Origin: Candidatus Butyricicoccus avistercoris
GTDB lineage: Bacteria; Bacillota; Clostridia; Oscillospirales; Butyricicoccaceae
Direction: 5' to 3'
Assembly (NCBI GenBank): GCA_019113005.1
Contig: DXIE01000028.1
Span: forward strand, 97,747 to 161,746
DNA length: 64,000 nucleotides
This document shows, one piece after another, positions 42,308 to 52,632 of the stretch. A model generated the notes under the pieces. The model ran no database searches and was not told the DNA's origin. It was given only the letters and a program-made list of their open reading frames with translations. Numbering within the stretch: position 1 is the stretch's first letter; every line of letters begins with the position of its first letter. A program made the translations under genes and the position numbers.

Positions 42308-43766
42308 GGATTTTTTCTATTATTGAAGTTGTGGAAAGACCTTTTTCCAAATCTATAAATTTAACCTCTCCACCATTCTCTTTTAGAAAATCAGCACCTG
42401 CAACAGTTTTTCCCTCCCAATCTTTTCCTTTGACCAATACATTTGGCTTTATTGCTTCAATCAGCTTTTGAGGAGTATCTTCATAAAATGGAACTACATA
42501 GTCTATCATTTCTAAAGACTCTAAAAGTTTCATTCTATTTTCTAAAGAAACTATTGGACGTGTATCTCCTTTAATACGACGAATAGATTCATCGCTATTA
42601 ACTCCAACAATTAATATATCTCCAAAAGAACGTGCTTGTCTAAATGATGAGATATGTCCCGCATGTACTAAATCAAAACAACCATTTGTAAAAACAACTT
42701 TTTTACCACTTTCTTTGTTTTGATGTGCATATGATACAATTTCTTCTTGTGTGCATATTTTTTTTCTAAATAATTCTTTATGATAATAGCTAGATATAGT
42801 ATCATTTATTTCATCAACTGATGCTGTTTCTGCACCAAATTTTGAAACAACAATAGATGCTGCAATATTAGCAATTTTACAACATATATCAAGCGAATAT
42901 CCTAGACTAATACCAACAGCCATAGCAGATATCACAGTATCTCCAGCACCTGTTACATCACATACCTCTTTTGCAATTGCAGGAAAATCGCTTTTTTCCA
43001 ACTTATCTTTGCATATCAATGACATACCTTTTTCTGAACGTGTTGCTAGAATATATTGAATATTGTTTTCATTACAGAGTCTGTATGCCGAATTTAAAAT
43101 TTCATTTTCTGTTTTTAAGCTCTTAGCATTAACCGCTTCGGTCAATTCCTTTAAATTAGGTGTACATATAGTAGCACCACTATATTTGGTATAATCATTT
43201 CCTTTAGGGTCTACTAAAACTGGAATTTTTCTTTTTTGTGCTTGTGTTATAATCTCTTGTGCTATATTCTTAGTTAGAATACCTTTACCATAATCTGATA
43301 AAATAACAGCACAAACTCCATTAAATATACTATCTGACTTTTCTTTTATATAGTCTGAAAACTCATTTCCTACATCGGTCACTAATTCTTCATCATATCT
43401 TAAAAGTTGCTGATTTTGTGCAACAACTCTCGTTTTAATACTTGTTTTACGACTATTATCACGATAAATGAAATCAGTATCAACTTCTGCTTCCTTCATT
43501 TTATCTATTAACTGGTCGCCTACATTATCAGTTCCTATACAAGTTAATACTCTTACATTACTACCCAACGCTTTTATATTTAAAGCCACATTACCTGCAC
43601 CACCAACCTTTTGCTCAACATGAGAAACAGTAGCAACTGGAACTGGTGCTTCTGGTGAAATACGAGATACCTTGCTGTAAAGATATTTATCTATCATAAA
43701 ATCGCCAGCAACCAAAATTTTTATATCTGAGCGATTTTCCATTTTAAAATCTATCATTTTTAACAC
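42291..43766 (-). CDS. hldE: Bifunctional heptose 7-phosphate kinase / heptose 1-phosphate adenylyltransferase
   Basis: PfkB kinase (VTGAGDTVISAMA) plus FTNGCFDLVHAGHISSFRQARSFGDILIVGVNSDESIRRIKG. Confidence 0.95.
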   Translation of the reverse strand: MLKMIDFKMENRSDIKILVAGDFMIDKYLYSKVSRISPEAPVPVATVSHVEQKVGGAGNVALNIKALGSNVRVLTCIGTDNVGDQLIDKMKEAEVDTDFIYRDNSRKTSIKTRVVAQNQQLLRYDEELVTDVGNEFSDYIKEKSDSIFNGVCAVILSDYGKGILTKNIAQEIITQAQKRKIPVLVDPKGNDYTKYSGATICTPNLKELTEAVNAKSLKTENEILNSAYRLCNENNIQYILATRSEKGMSLICKDKLEKSDFPAIAKEVCDVTGAGDTVISAMAVGISLGYSLDICCKIANIAASIVVSKFGAETASVDEINDTISSYYHKELFRKKICTQEEIVSYAHQNKESGKKVVFTNGCFDLVHAGHISSFRQARSFGDILIVGVNSDESIRRIKGDTRPIVSLENRMKLLESLEMIDYVVPFYEDTPQKLIEAIKPNVLVKGKDWEGKTVAGADFLKENGGEVKFIDLEKGLSTTSIIEKILATNK

Positions 43767-43783
43767 CTATCAATTAACAATAA

Positions 43784-44443
43784 TTATTTTTCTTCGAAAA
43801 TTTCTGCCTCTAACATTGCACAAAGTGCATGATATATTGGTAAATGTAGTTCTTGAATTTTAAATGTTTCAATTTCATTAACACATATTGTTATATCAGC
43901 TATTTCTTTGCATTTTCCTCCTGTGCCTCCTGTAAGCACAATAGACTTTACACCTTTTGCTTTGGCAACCATCAAACTATATATAATATTTTTAGAATTT
44001 CCAGATGTAGTTATTCCTAAAAATACATCTTCTTTTGTTGATAAAGCATTAAGTGTTTGAGCAAAAGAAACTGATGGTTCTGAATCATTTGCAAATGCCG
44101 TATTTATTGCAGACATAGATGTTAGTGGTATGGCTGGGAATGCACCTTCAAGTGTATCTGCCAATTTTCTTCCTTCATCATCAAACATTAGACTTAAATT
44201 TTCTTTCAATCCAGAGTTAATTTTTCTTAAAAAAAGGAATGACTTCAACAACTCTCCTACAATATGCTCACTATCTGCTGCACTTCCTCCGTTTCCTGCA
44301 ACAAGAAGTTTACCACCTCTTTTATAACAAGATACAAGTTCGTCAAATGCAGAAATAATGTCATCTTTGCAGTTTTCTAATTGTGGATATCTGTTAAATA
44401 ATTCTTCACGAATTTCAGTTGTATTCTTCTCTTTCTTTTTCAT
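43784..44443 (-). CDS. gmhA: Sedoheptulose 7-phosphate isomerase
   Basis: SIS domain; GGKLLVAGNGGSAADSEHIVGELLKSF; HALCAMLEAEIF. Confidence 0.92.
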   Translation of the reverse strand: MKKKEKNTTEIREELFNRYPQLENCKDDIISAFDELVSCYKRGGKLLVAGNGGSAADSEHIVGELLKSFLFLRKINSGLKENLSLMFDDEGRKLADTLEGAFPAIPLTSMSAINTAFANDSEPSVSFAQTLNALSTKEDVFLGITTSGNSKNIIYSLMVAKAKGVKSIVLTGGTGGKCKEIADITICVNEIETFKIQELHLPIYHALCAMLEAEIFEEK

Positions 44444-44445
44444 TT

Positions 44446-45189
44446 CTAATTTTCACTTTCCTTTTTATATTGACTACAAATTTCATCAGCTTCTCCTAAT
44501 GCACGAACTTTACCATTTTCAAGCCAAACAACCCTGTCACACATCGTTCTAATCTGTTCTAGGTCATGTGATACAAACAAAACTGTGGTGCCTCCACTCA
44601 TCAGTTCTTTCATTCTTTGTTTACTTTTCTTTTGGAATGCTGCATCTCCAACAGCCAAAATTTCATCTACAATCAATACATCAGGAACAATAACAGCTGC
44701 AATTGAAAATGCTAACCTCATCATCATACCAGATGAATATGTTCTTATTGGTGAGTAAATAAAATCTCCTAACCCTGAAAAATCTACAATTTTTTGATAA
44801 TTTTCCTCTAAAAATTGTTTTGAATATCCTAAAATAGAGCCATTCAAAAAAATGTTTTCATATCCTGTTAAGTCTGAATCAAATCCGCTTCCAAGCTCTA
44901 ATAATGGTGCTATAGTACCATGGACTTTTACACTACCGTTAGATGGTTTCAATATACCTGAAATAACCTTTAAAAGCGTACTTTTACCTGCTCCATTTTT
45001 TCCTATGACACCAAATACCTCACCTTTATTTACAGAGAAACTTACATCATTCAATGATTGAAATTTATCAACCTTCAAGTTACCCTTTATAAAGGAAACA
45101 ACATACTCTTTTATACTTTTTATACCATTTCTGTCAATGATATATTCCATAGAAACATTATCTACACTTATTTGAATTTCTTTATCCAT
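44446..45189 (-). CDS. Polysaccharide ABC transporter ATP-binding protein (Wzt/TagH type)
   Basis: GVIGKNGAGKSTLLKVISGILKPSNGSV; YSSGMMMRLAFSIA; LIVDEILAVGD. Confidence 0.95.
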   Translation of the reverse strand: MDKEIQISVDNVSMEYIIDRNGIKSIKEYVVSFIKGNLKVDKFQSLNDVSFSVNKGEVFGVIGKNGAGKSTLLKVISGILKPSNGSVKVHGTIAPLLELGSGFDSDLTGYENIFLNGSILGYSKQFLEENYQKIVDFSGLGDFIYSPIRTYSSGMMMRLAFSIAAVIVPDVLIVDEILAVGDAAFQKKSKQRMKELMSGGTTVLFVSHDLEQIRTMCDRVVWLENGKVRALGEADEICSQYKKESEN

Positions 45190-45209
45190 TGTTTGGTAAC
45201 CTCATAATA

Positions 45210-46670
45210 TTACAAGTATAAAACGAACTTATCCTGTGATTTCTTAAAAATCCATGCACCAAATAATAACGGAATTAGTGCAGAAATAAAACAGAATAAA
45301 TATGCCTTAGGTTCTGGTGATACCCCATTTAATAAAACGGTTCTAAAAAATCTTATTATATGATATAGAGGGTTTATCTTCATTATATACGATAAATGTC
45401 CACTCACTATCGATTCTGGATAAAAAATAGGGGTCATGTACATCCATATCATATTAAATACATTCCATAAAAATTGTGTATCTCTAAAAAACACCATTGA
45501 ACAGGATAAAATCATTCCCATTCCAAGTGACAGCATCATCAAACATAATACTGCAAATGGAAGAACAAAAACAGACGTGGTTATATGCACTCTAGTTGCT
45601 ATCATTACAACTAATAAAGGTATTAATGAAAGTGCAAAATTTATTAAACTGGACATTGTTCTACTAATAGGATATATATACTTTGGTATATACACTTTTG
45701 TAATAAGAGAAGCATTTCCAACAATAGATGTTAAACACATATTAGTTACTTCACTGAAGAAGTTATAACAAACTATACCAGTTAATAAATACACAGCAAA
45801 ATTTTCAATTTCAGACTTGAAAATCGTTGAAAATACGATATATTGAACTGTCATCATAAGCATAGGATTTAGAAAACTCCAAAAAATACCTAATATACTG
45901 CGCTTATATTTGCTCTTAAAATCCCTTGAAACCAGCTGTTGTAACAAGAAACGATATTTTTTACCTGCGTTCAATAGTCTTAATACCAAAATATCTTTGC
46001 CTGATTTAAATGCTGAAATGATATAGTATGAAAAGCATAACAACACTATTGCAAATACTGTTACTATATGCCAGTAATAATGTCCAAACCAAAGTTCACG
46101 ACTTCCAAATATCTGATAACATATTATTCCATCTATTTTATTTCCATTAACAATGGCCTTTTCATTTTCTCTTAATGATATCTGTGCTTCCCCTCTAGCT
46201 AGTGAAATTGAGCTGCCATAATATAGCGATGGTACACTTCCATCACTACCATCTTTAGAGTAAATTCTTAAAATATATTGTTTATTAGGAATTATTTTTA
46301 TAGGCTTATCACTTCGTATTTCAACAATATTATTGTTTTGTGAAAACAATCCCATATCAATGTCTTTTTGCATAAGAACTTCATTTTTTTCATCTATTAA
46401 CGAAACCTCCATTGTTCCACCAATAGGTCTTTCAAAGTCAGTCCCTAGTAAACATATATAACTTATTTCTGTACCGTCAAACGAAAAAGGCTGTTCTATG
46501 GTTAAACCTGTTACCATTTCCCCAATTTCATTTGTAGCTTGAACCATATCACCACTGTCAGTTGATGCACTGTATAACTGCTCTCCACCAACAAAATAAA
46601 AAACTGTAGCAGAGATAACAAATATACCCCATACTAAACATAAAACCTTCTTAATGAATTTAAACTCCAT
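45210..46670 (-). CDS. Polysaccharide ABC transporter permease (Wzm/ABC-2 type) with extracytoplasmic N-terminal domain
   Basis: LVSRDFKSKYKRSILGIFWSFLNPMLMMTVQYIVFSTIFK. Confidence 0.92.
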   Translation of the reverse strand: MEFKFIKKVLCLVWGIFVISATVFYFVGGEQLYSASTDSGDMVQATNEIGEMVTGLTIEQPFSFDGTEISYICLLGTDFERPIGGTMEVSLIDEKNEVLMQKDIDMGLFSQNNNIVEIRSDKPIKIIPNKQYILRIYSKDGSDGSVPSLYYGSSISLARGEAQISLRENEKAIVNGNKIDGIICYQIFGSRELWFGHYYWHIVTVFAIVLLCFSYYIISAFKSGKDILVLRLLNAGKKYRFLLQQLVSRDFKSKYKRSILGIFWSFLNPMLMMTVQYIVFSTIFKSEIENFAVYLLTGIVCYNFFSEVTNMCLTSIVGNASLITKVYIPKYIYPISRTMSSLINFALSLIPLLVVMIATRVHITTSVFVLPFAVLCLMMLSLGMGMILSCSMVFFRDTQFLWNVFNMIWMYMTPIFYPESIVSGHLSYIMKINPLYHIIRFFRTVLLNGVSPEPKAYLFCFISALIPLLFGAWIFKKSQDKFVLYL

Positions 46671-46708
46671 ATTTTGTTCCTTTTCAAATAAATTTTACTT
46701 ATTTTCTT

Positions 46709-47509
46709 TTATGATATTTTCTTCATTTTCTTTATTATTTTTATTATATTTTCAGGCAATATACCGACAACTAGAGGTTTAAATATATATGGTATTGCAT
46801 TTGTCAAGCAACCTAATTGTTTAAATCTTCTATACCTTGTAACGGATTCATTTATTCTATGCTTGAATTTTCTATTACCCTTTATATTTGTAGAAAGCGT
46901 ATAATCAAACAAGATTTCTTGCAAATTAGCTCCTTTATATCCTTCAGCATATAGTCTTAAAAACAAATCATAATCTTCACATAGAATAGAGTATTTATCT
47001 TCTGAATATCCATTAACCATTTCTATAGCATCTCTACGAAATAAAATTGTTGGATGTATATATGGTTGTGTAAAATAAAAATCTTTAACTTGTGGATATT
47101 CTGGAAATTTTCTAGTACCTATGTTTTTATTTTCACAAACCAAATTAACATTTGTACCAACAAACGCTATTTCAGGATTTTTATCCAAAAATATCACTTG
47201 TTTTTCCAACCTTTTTGAATGAGAATAATCATCATCATCCATTCTAGCAATATATTTTCCTTTTGCCTCTTTAATACAAACATTTAATTTTTCAGCTAAA
47301 TGAAATTTATTTCCATAACGAATTAATTTAACTCTACTATCTTTTTTTGATATTCTATCCAAATAATCTTTAGCTTTATCATTTGAACCATCATCACATA
47401 TCAAAAATTCAAAATCATTATATGTTTGCGATAAAATAGATTCTATGCTAGTTTTCAATTTGGAAATATCCTGATTTCTATATAGAACACCCATCAATAC
47501 TGACACCAT
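46709..47509 (-). CDS. Glycosyltransferase family 2
   Basis: VSVLMGVLYRNQDISKLKTSIESILSQTYNDFEFLICDDGSND; ARMDDDD. Confidence 0.93.
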   Translation of the reverse strand: MVSVLMGVLYRNQDISKLKTSIESILSQTYNDFEFLICDDGSNDKAKDYLDRISKKDSRVKLIRYGNKFHLAEKLNVCIKEAKGKYIARMDDDDYSHSKRLEKQVIFLDKNPEIAFVGTNVNLVCENKNIGTRKFPEYPQVKDFYFTQPYIHPTILFRRDAIEMVNGYSEDKYSILCEDYDLFLRLYAEGYKGANLQEILFDYTLSTNIKGNRKFKHRINESVTRYRRFKQLGCLTNAIPYIFKPLVVGILPENIIKIIKKMKKIS

Positions 47510-47942
47510 AATATTTTCTCCAACACCTTTAACATATTATATGTGTATTAAATACTGGATTTATTGCATATTCTCGCCTTAATAACAAAGTCTAAATAAT
47601 AAAAAAATACATCTAATCAAGATATATTTTATCATAAAACGTATTTACAAACAACACATATTAAAACTTTACTTTAAGCGTCTATTTATTGCTTAATTAT
47701 AAAATTAATTTTTTTAAATAATTAAAATATATTAGCAATTTCTTTTTAACTCCTCAATTATGAAAACGCAGAATATCATACATAATAATATCTGTTTTTG
47801 GTAAAGTTAGTAATAAAACTATTGTATTAGTATATATACCAAAGTTTTTCTAATATTATTTAAATTTATCAATTTCCCATCAATTTTCGCTCAATGCAGA
47901 AAGAATACTTTCCTACTATAATAAATCCAAGGAGGTGAAACA

Positions 47943-48713
47943 ATGTCTAGATATATAACAAAGAACTGTACATTACCGCCGTATATGGCATTTCCAAGAT
48001 TTTTGTTAGAAAACCAAAATCTAAACGAAACCGCAAAAATTCTATACACTATACTTTTAGACCGTACAAAATTATCATTATCACATATGGACTGGATAGA
48101 CGAAATAGGACGAGTTTTTATATATTTCCCGATTAAATCTCTTTGTGAAATTATGCATAAAAGTGATATGTCAATAAAAACTGCACTGTCTGCATTAGAA
48201 AAAGAAGATTTAATTTATCGTAAAAGACAAGGTGTAGGACGACCTAATAGAATTTATGTAAAATTTCCATCTACTATTATGATAGAAAGAAAACCGTCTA
48301 CCATACAGAAAGAAAATGTTACTCAAGACAGAAAGAAAATATACCACGAAACAGACGATAAACTTTCTACCAAATATAAAGAAAACTTTCCATCAAGCAG
48401 CAATAAACCTTTACTTCCATCAGAAATAAAACTTTCTAGAAGTAATAATAATATAAATAATAACAATACTAATAAAATAAATGAGCAATATAACGTTTAT
48501 GGTTCATATAGAAATGTTTTTTTAACTTTAGATGAATATACTTTGCTGAAAAACGAAATCAAAAACTGTGATGAATATATCGAAAATTTGTCACGTTATA
48601 TTGCTTCTACTGGCAAAAAGTATACTTGTCATGCTGCAACAATACGTAACTGGGCAATGCGTGACACACAGAAAAAAAGAAGTTATGAATGTAGTGAGGA
48701 GGAAAGTCTATGA
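47943..48713 (+). CDS. Replication initiator, RepA N-terminal family
   Basis: LPPYMAFPRFLLENQNLNETAKILYTILLDRTKLS...IYFPIKSLCEIMHKSDMSIKTALSALEKEDLIYRKRQGVGRPNRIYVK; SD AGGAGGTG. Confidence 0.88.
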   Translation: MSRYITKNCTLPPYMAFPRFLLENQNLNETAKILYTILLDRTKLSLSHMDWIDEIGRVFIYFPIKSLCEIMHKSDMSIKTALSALEKEDLIYRKRQGVGRPNRIYVKFPSTIMIERKPSTIQKENVTQDRKKIYHETDDKLSTKYKENFPSSSNKPLLPSEIKLSRSNNNINNNNTNKINEQYNVYGSYRNVFLTLDEYTLLKNEIKNCDEYIENLSRYIASTGKKYTCHAATIRNWAMRDTQKKRSYECSEEESL

Positions 48714-49522
48714 ATACAAATTGTCTATCAAAAGATGAGTATTTTAATGAAATTGATGGGTTAATTTACTGTTCAAAATGCCACACACCAAAACAAACCC
48801 GAATTGAACTTGATAATAATTTACAAATCCGAAATATCAGATGTAAATGCAGAATAAAAGCATATGAAAATGAACAATCAGAACAACTTCAGCGTAAACA
48901 AATGATGAAAATTAAATTTCTTCGTGCTAACTGTTTGCAAGATAATACGCTCTATGATTATTCATTTGCAAATGATACTGGCATAAATCCACAAATGCAC
49001 TATGCACATGATTATGTAGATAACTGGGATAAAATGAAAACCAGTTCGCTTGGTATACTTTTATGGGGTGATGTAGGAACTGGAAAGAGTTTTTTTGCGG
49101 GTTGTATTGCAAATGCACTCATAGACAAAGGTATACCTGCTATGATGACCAACTTTTCAAGAATATTAAACACAATATCCATTATGAACCCTACTGACCG
49201 TAACAAATTTATTGATAGCTTAAATAATTATCCGCTTTTAATCCTTGATGACCTTGGAATTGAGCGAAGTTCCAAATTTGCACTTGAGCAAGTATTTCAT
49301 GTGATTGATAGCAGATATAGAAGTAAATTACCGCTTATAGTTACAACTAACTTAACATTGTCTGAAATGAAAGACACATCAAATATTGCAAAACATCGTA
49401 TTTATGACAGAGTGCTTGAACGCTGTGTTCCAATAAAAATAAATGGTGCAAACCTAAGAGAAGAAAATGCCAAAGCCAATATTAAAACAGTTAAGAATAT
49501 TTTCTCATCTCATACAGCATAA
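48710..49522 (+). CDS. DnaC-like ATP-binding replication protein
   Basis: GILLWGDVGTGKSFFAGCIANALIDKGIPAMMTNFSRIL; LLILDDLGIERSSKFALEQVFHVIDSRYRSKLPLIVTTN. Confidence 0.92.
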   Translation: MNTNCLSKDEYFNEIDGLIYCSKCHTPKQTRIELDNNLQIRNIRCKCRIKAYENEQSEQLQRKQMMKIKFLRANCLQDNTLYDYSFANDTGINPQMHYAHDYVDNWDKMKTSSLGILLWGDVGTGKSFFAGCIANALIDKGIPAMMTNFSRILNTISIMNPTDRNKFIDSLNNYPLLILDDLGIERSSKFALEQVFHVIDSRYRSKLPLIVTTNLTLSEMKDTSNIAKHRIYDRVLERCVPIKINGANLREENAKANIKTVKNIFSSHTA

Positions 49523-49572
49523 TAAAATCACCCCAGTTGATAGCATTATAACTAACAAATGGGGTGAAAATC

Positions 49573-49809
49573 TTATCTTTCTAAACCTATCGACTTTTTA
49601 GCCATACTTTCACGGTTTTTAAGTAATAAATCACGGGTATTCTCATAGAGGCTTTCTTTACCTGATTTAAAAACACCAATAAGATATTTTTTATCATGGT
49701 ATTCATTGCATATTTCATTTACTTTTTGTGATACAGCTTCATCTTTTTGGTCATCATTTGTAAGCCAAATTGTTACAAGCTTTTTAACATCATTTACTTC
49801 ATATAGCAT
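49573..49809 (-). CDS. Small mobile-element-associated protein
   Basis: 78 aa, intact, SD present; resembles small proteins found next to rep modules of Firmicutes transposons. Confidence 0.5.
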   Translation of the reverse strand: MLYEVNDVKKLVTIWLTNDDQKDEAVSQKVNEICNEYHDKKYLIGVFKSGKESLYENTRDLLLKNRESMAKKSIGLER

Positions 49810-50013
49810 TTATAAGTACCTCCCTAATAAAGTTATAATTTCCAATTAAAATGTGTTTTATAACACTTTATTTTATGAAATAAGAATAACAAATATTTAG
49901 GTTATATACATTGATTGCAAATTGACAGTAAATTGTGTTCGGCTACAAATTTCGACATCATATGTTTATATAAAGTTATATACTCAAATTATAATAAAAG
50001 TGAGGTGATTTGC

Positions 50014-52200
50014 GTGAAACGTTGTGATTTTTCAAATATTATGTCAATTATGAAAGAACATATTTCAGAGAATTTTCAAATATCGCAAATTAAATTTATA
50101 ACAGAATTATTTGAATCATTTTTAAATGAACCAAATTCAAAAGATTTCATGCTAGATGAGGGGCAAGTTTGTCGCTGGATAAATGGACAAGCAAAAATCA
50201 GTGTTAGCATTATTCAGTATTATTCTGAGCCTTTAAATTTAAAATTGCTTGCAAACACAATAGAAAATAAAATTTTTCCTTTATTTTATGATATTTATCA
50301 TGTAATACAGCTTATTTATGAACTTTTAACGAAAGATAATAGTATATCTGAGCAGAAAAAACATGAGCTTTCAAACGGTTATCCATTTAAAACACGTATT
50401 CAAATGGCTGATTTTATAGCAAATATGCTGTATTTTGGTATGAGTCGCACATTTATACCCCAGAAAGCATTAAAAGAAAAAAGTGGTTCTGCTGTTTTAA
50501 GAACACAAATTATAGGGCATGATATACCTAAACCGTGTCGCTGGTTTTGTGGCAGAGAACAAGAGATAAAGCAAATTGAAAAACTTTTACAAACCGAAGG
50601 TAAACTATTTTTAAGCGGAATTGCAGGCATAGGCAAAAGTGAACTTGCAAAAGCCTATGCACATTCTAAGCATTATAAAAACATGCTTTATATCGCATAT
50701 ACGGGCGATTTAAAGCATGATATTGCATCTATGACATTCATAGATGATTATGAGCAAATAATGCGTTTAAAGCGACATGAGATGGTTTTATCATCGTTAG
50801 AAGATGATAGCTTGATTTTAATAGACAATATAAATACAACGCTAGAAGATGACCCATATATTATGAAATTATTAAATTATAGATGTCATGTTTTACTTAC
50901 AACTAGAAGTCATTTTGAATATTTACCACAAATATCTATTAAGCCTTTTGCAAATACAGAGGATAGTTTAAATCTTATCTCATATTTTTACCCAATAGAT
51001 AATAAAGAACAAATAATTCCGCTTATAAACGCAGTACATGGGCATACCTTTGCAATAGAAATGATAGGTCGTTTGCTTAAATTTAGAAATATAACCCCAG
51101 CAGAGCTATATAATAAAATAAAAATTAAAAATATGTGGGTTAGTTTAAAAGAGAAAATACGTATGACAAAAGACGGTACAAGCAAAAAAGAAACATATTA
51201 TCAGCATATACATATGTTATTTTCACTATTTAAGCTAAATAAAGAGCAAAAATATATTTTATCTTCACTATCTCTTATGCCTTGTATAAACCAAGATTTT
51301 GAGCTTAGTATATTTGCTGAGTGGCTTGAGTTAAAATCATTTGATACAATAACATATTTAATAGATATTGGGCTTATACAGTCGGAAAACGGCAACGATT
51401 TAAAACTATCACCTATTGTTATGGATATCATATAAGCCGATTTACCCGCAAATACTAAAAATTGTAGTGTGCTTCTTGAGCATATATAGAATATATGTTT
51501 ATCTCATAACGCTGAATATGAACATTATGAAATTCTTTTTAAAGCGATTGACATAATTATAGAAAAAATTAATATTAAAGATAAAGAATACTTTATTCGC
51601 TTTTTAGATAATCTATATCCATATATGGATAAATACCAATATTATAGCGGTATTGAGCACATAAAAAATAAACTGCATGATATTTTCAAAGACAATATAC
51701 CATTTAGAGAACACGCTATTATACTAGAATGTGAAGCAATACTGGCTTTGGAGGTTGAGCACAATTTTATAAAAGCAAAAGAGCTTTGGAAACAAGCTGT
51801 TAATGTACTTCCAGAAACAGAAGAATATCTTTACTTGTGTTCTAACCTACATGGTAACCTTGGAAATATATATTTACAACTGAAAGACTTTAAAAATGCT
51901 ATGTCTCATATGGAGTATGCTTTCAAGCTACTAAAACAATGTAATATGATAAATAGCTACGATGCTTTTATTCAAGTGTGCAACTATTCTGAACTGCTAC
52001 TTCAAACAGGCGATCCGCAAAAGGTCATCGAGATTTTACAGCCATATGTTGAGGGTATAGATTATATACCACAGTCAAACGACCTTGCTATATTATTAAA
52101 TCTGATACAAAAAGCATATACAATGGTTGGAGATTTTGAAAAAGTCGAGTTTTATAATAAAACAATATCACATCACTTAACCCCCATTTTAAAAACTTAA
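50014..52200 (+). pseudogene. NB-ARC/STAND ATPase with C-terminal TPR, interrupted by two in-frame stops (TAA ~51433, TAG ~51487)
   Basis: WFCGREQEIKQIEKLLQTEGKLFLSGIAGIGKSELAKAYA; ORFs 50014-51435 and 51625-52200 share one reading frame with DII*ADLPANTKNCSVLLEHI*NICLSHNAEYEHY between them. Confidence 0.7.
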
Positions 52201-52371
52201 AATTAATGCTTATTTTTATAAAAGTGGTATGATGGACAAACGTGGACAAAGTATTAGCAAGCAACGAATTAGCCTGTACTAATTCAAAAAAGAGGGATGA
52301 TTTCCCTCAAACCCTTTTTATCCTCTTGGGCTTACACACTGCTTATTTATATAACAAAACAACATAAAATA

Positions 52372-52430
52372 AAACCGTCACTTGGTTTCGTTCCCTTTTA
52401 GGAAATCACCAAATGACGGTAATTTTTTAT
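52372..52430. terminator. Terminator downstream of spoVT 5' fragment / recombinase native 3' end
   Basis: ACCGTCA...TTGG / ...CCAAATGACGGT extended hairpin with T run. Confidence 0.65.
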
Positions 52431-52603
52431 TTAACGCCTATTCTTTGCAAAAAGTGTTCTAATGACATATAGAATTGTTTCCACCACACCAACATTATCT
52501 GCGACCGGTCACCCTCTCGAATACGCATAGTTCTGCGAATTTCCTTTGGTATAACTACACGACCTAAGTCATCAATTCTACGCACAATACCTGTTGCTTT
52601 CAT
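52427..52603 (-). pseudogene. spoVT: spoVT 5' portion (AbrB-like DNA-binding domain, 32 codons) followed by 26 element-encoded codons
   Basis: MKATGIVRRIDDLGRVVIPKEIRRTMRIREGD | RSQIMLVWWKQFYMSLEHFLQRIGVK*; SD GGAGGG. Confidence 0.93.
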
Positions 52604-52632
52604 ATTTTCCCTCCATATAATGAATATGAGTT

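Larger units (their letters stand above)
23138..52513. mobile_element. spoVT-interrupting site-specific element (~29.4 kb) with serine recombinase, glycan locus and replication genes
   Basis: Identical GGTCACC at both ends (23138-23144; 52507-52513), each at the same codon of spoVT; recombinase at the left end. Confidence 0.88.
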
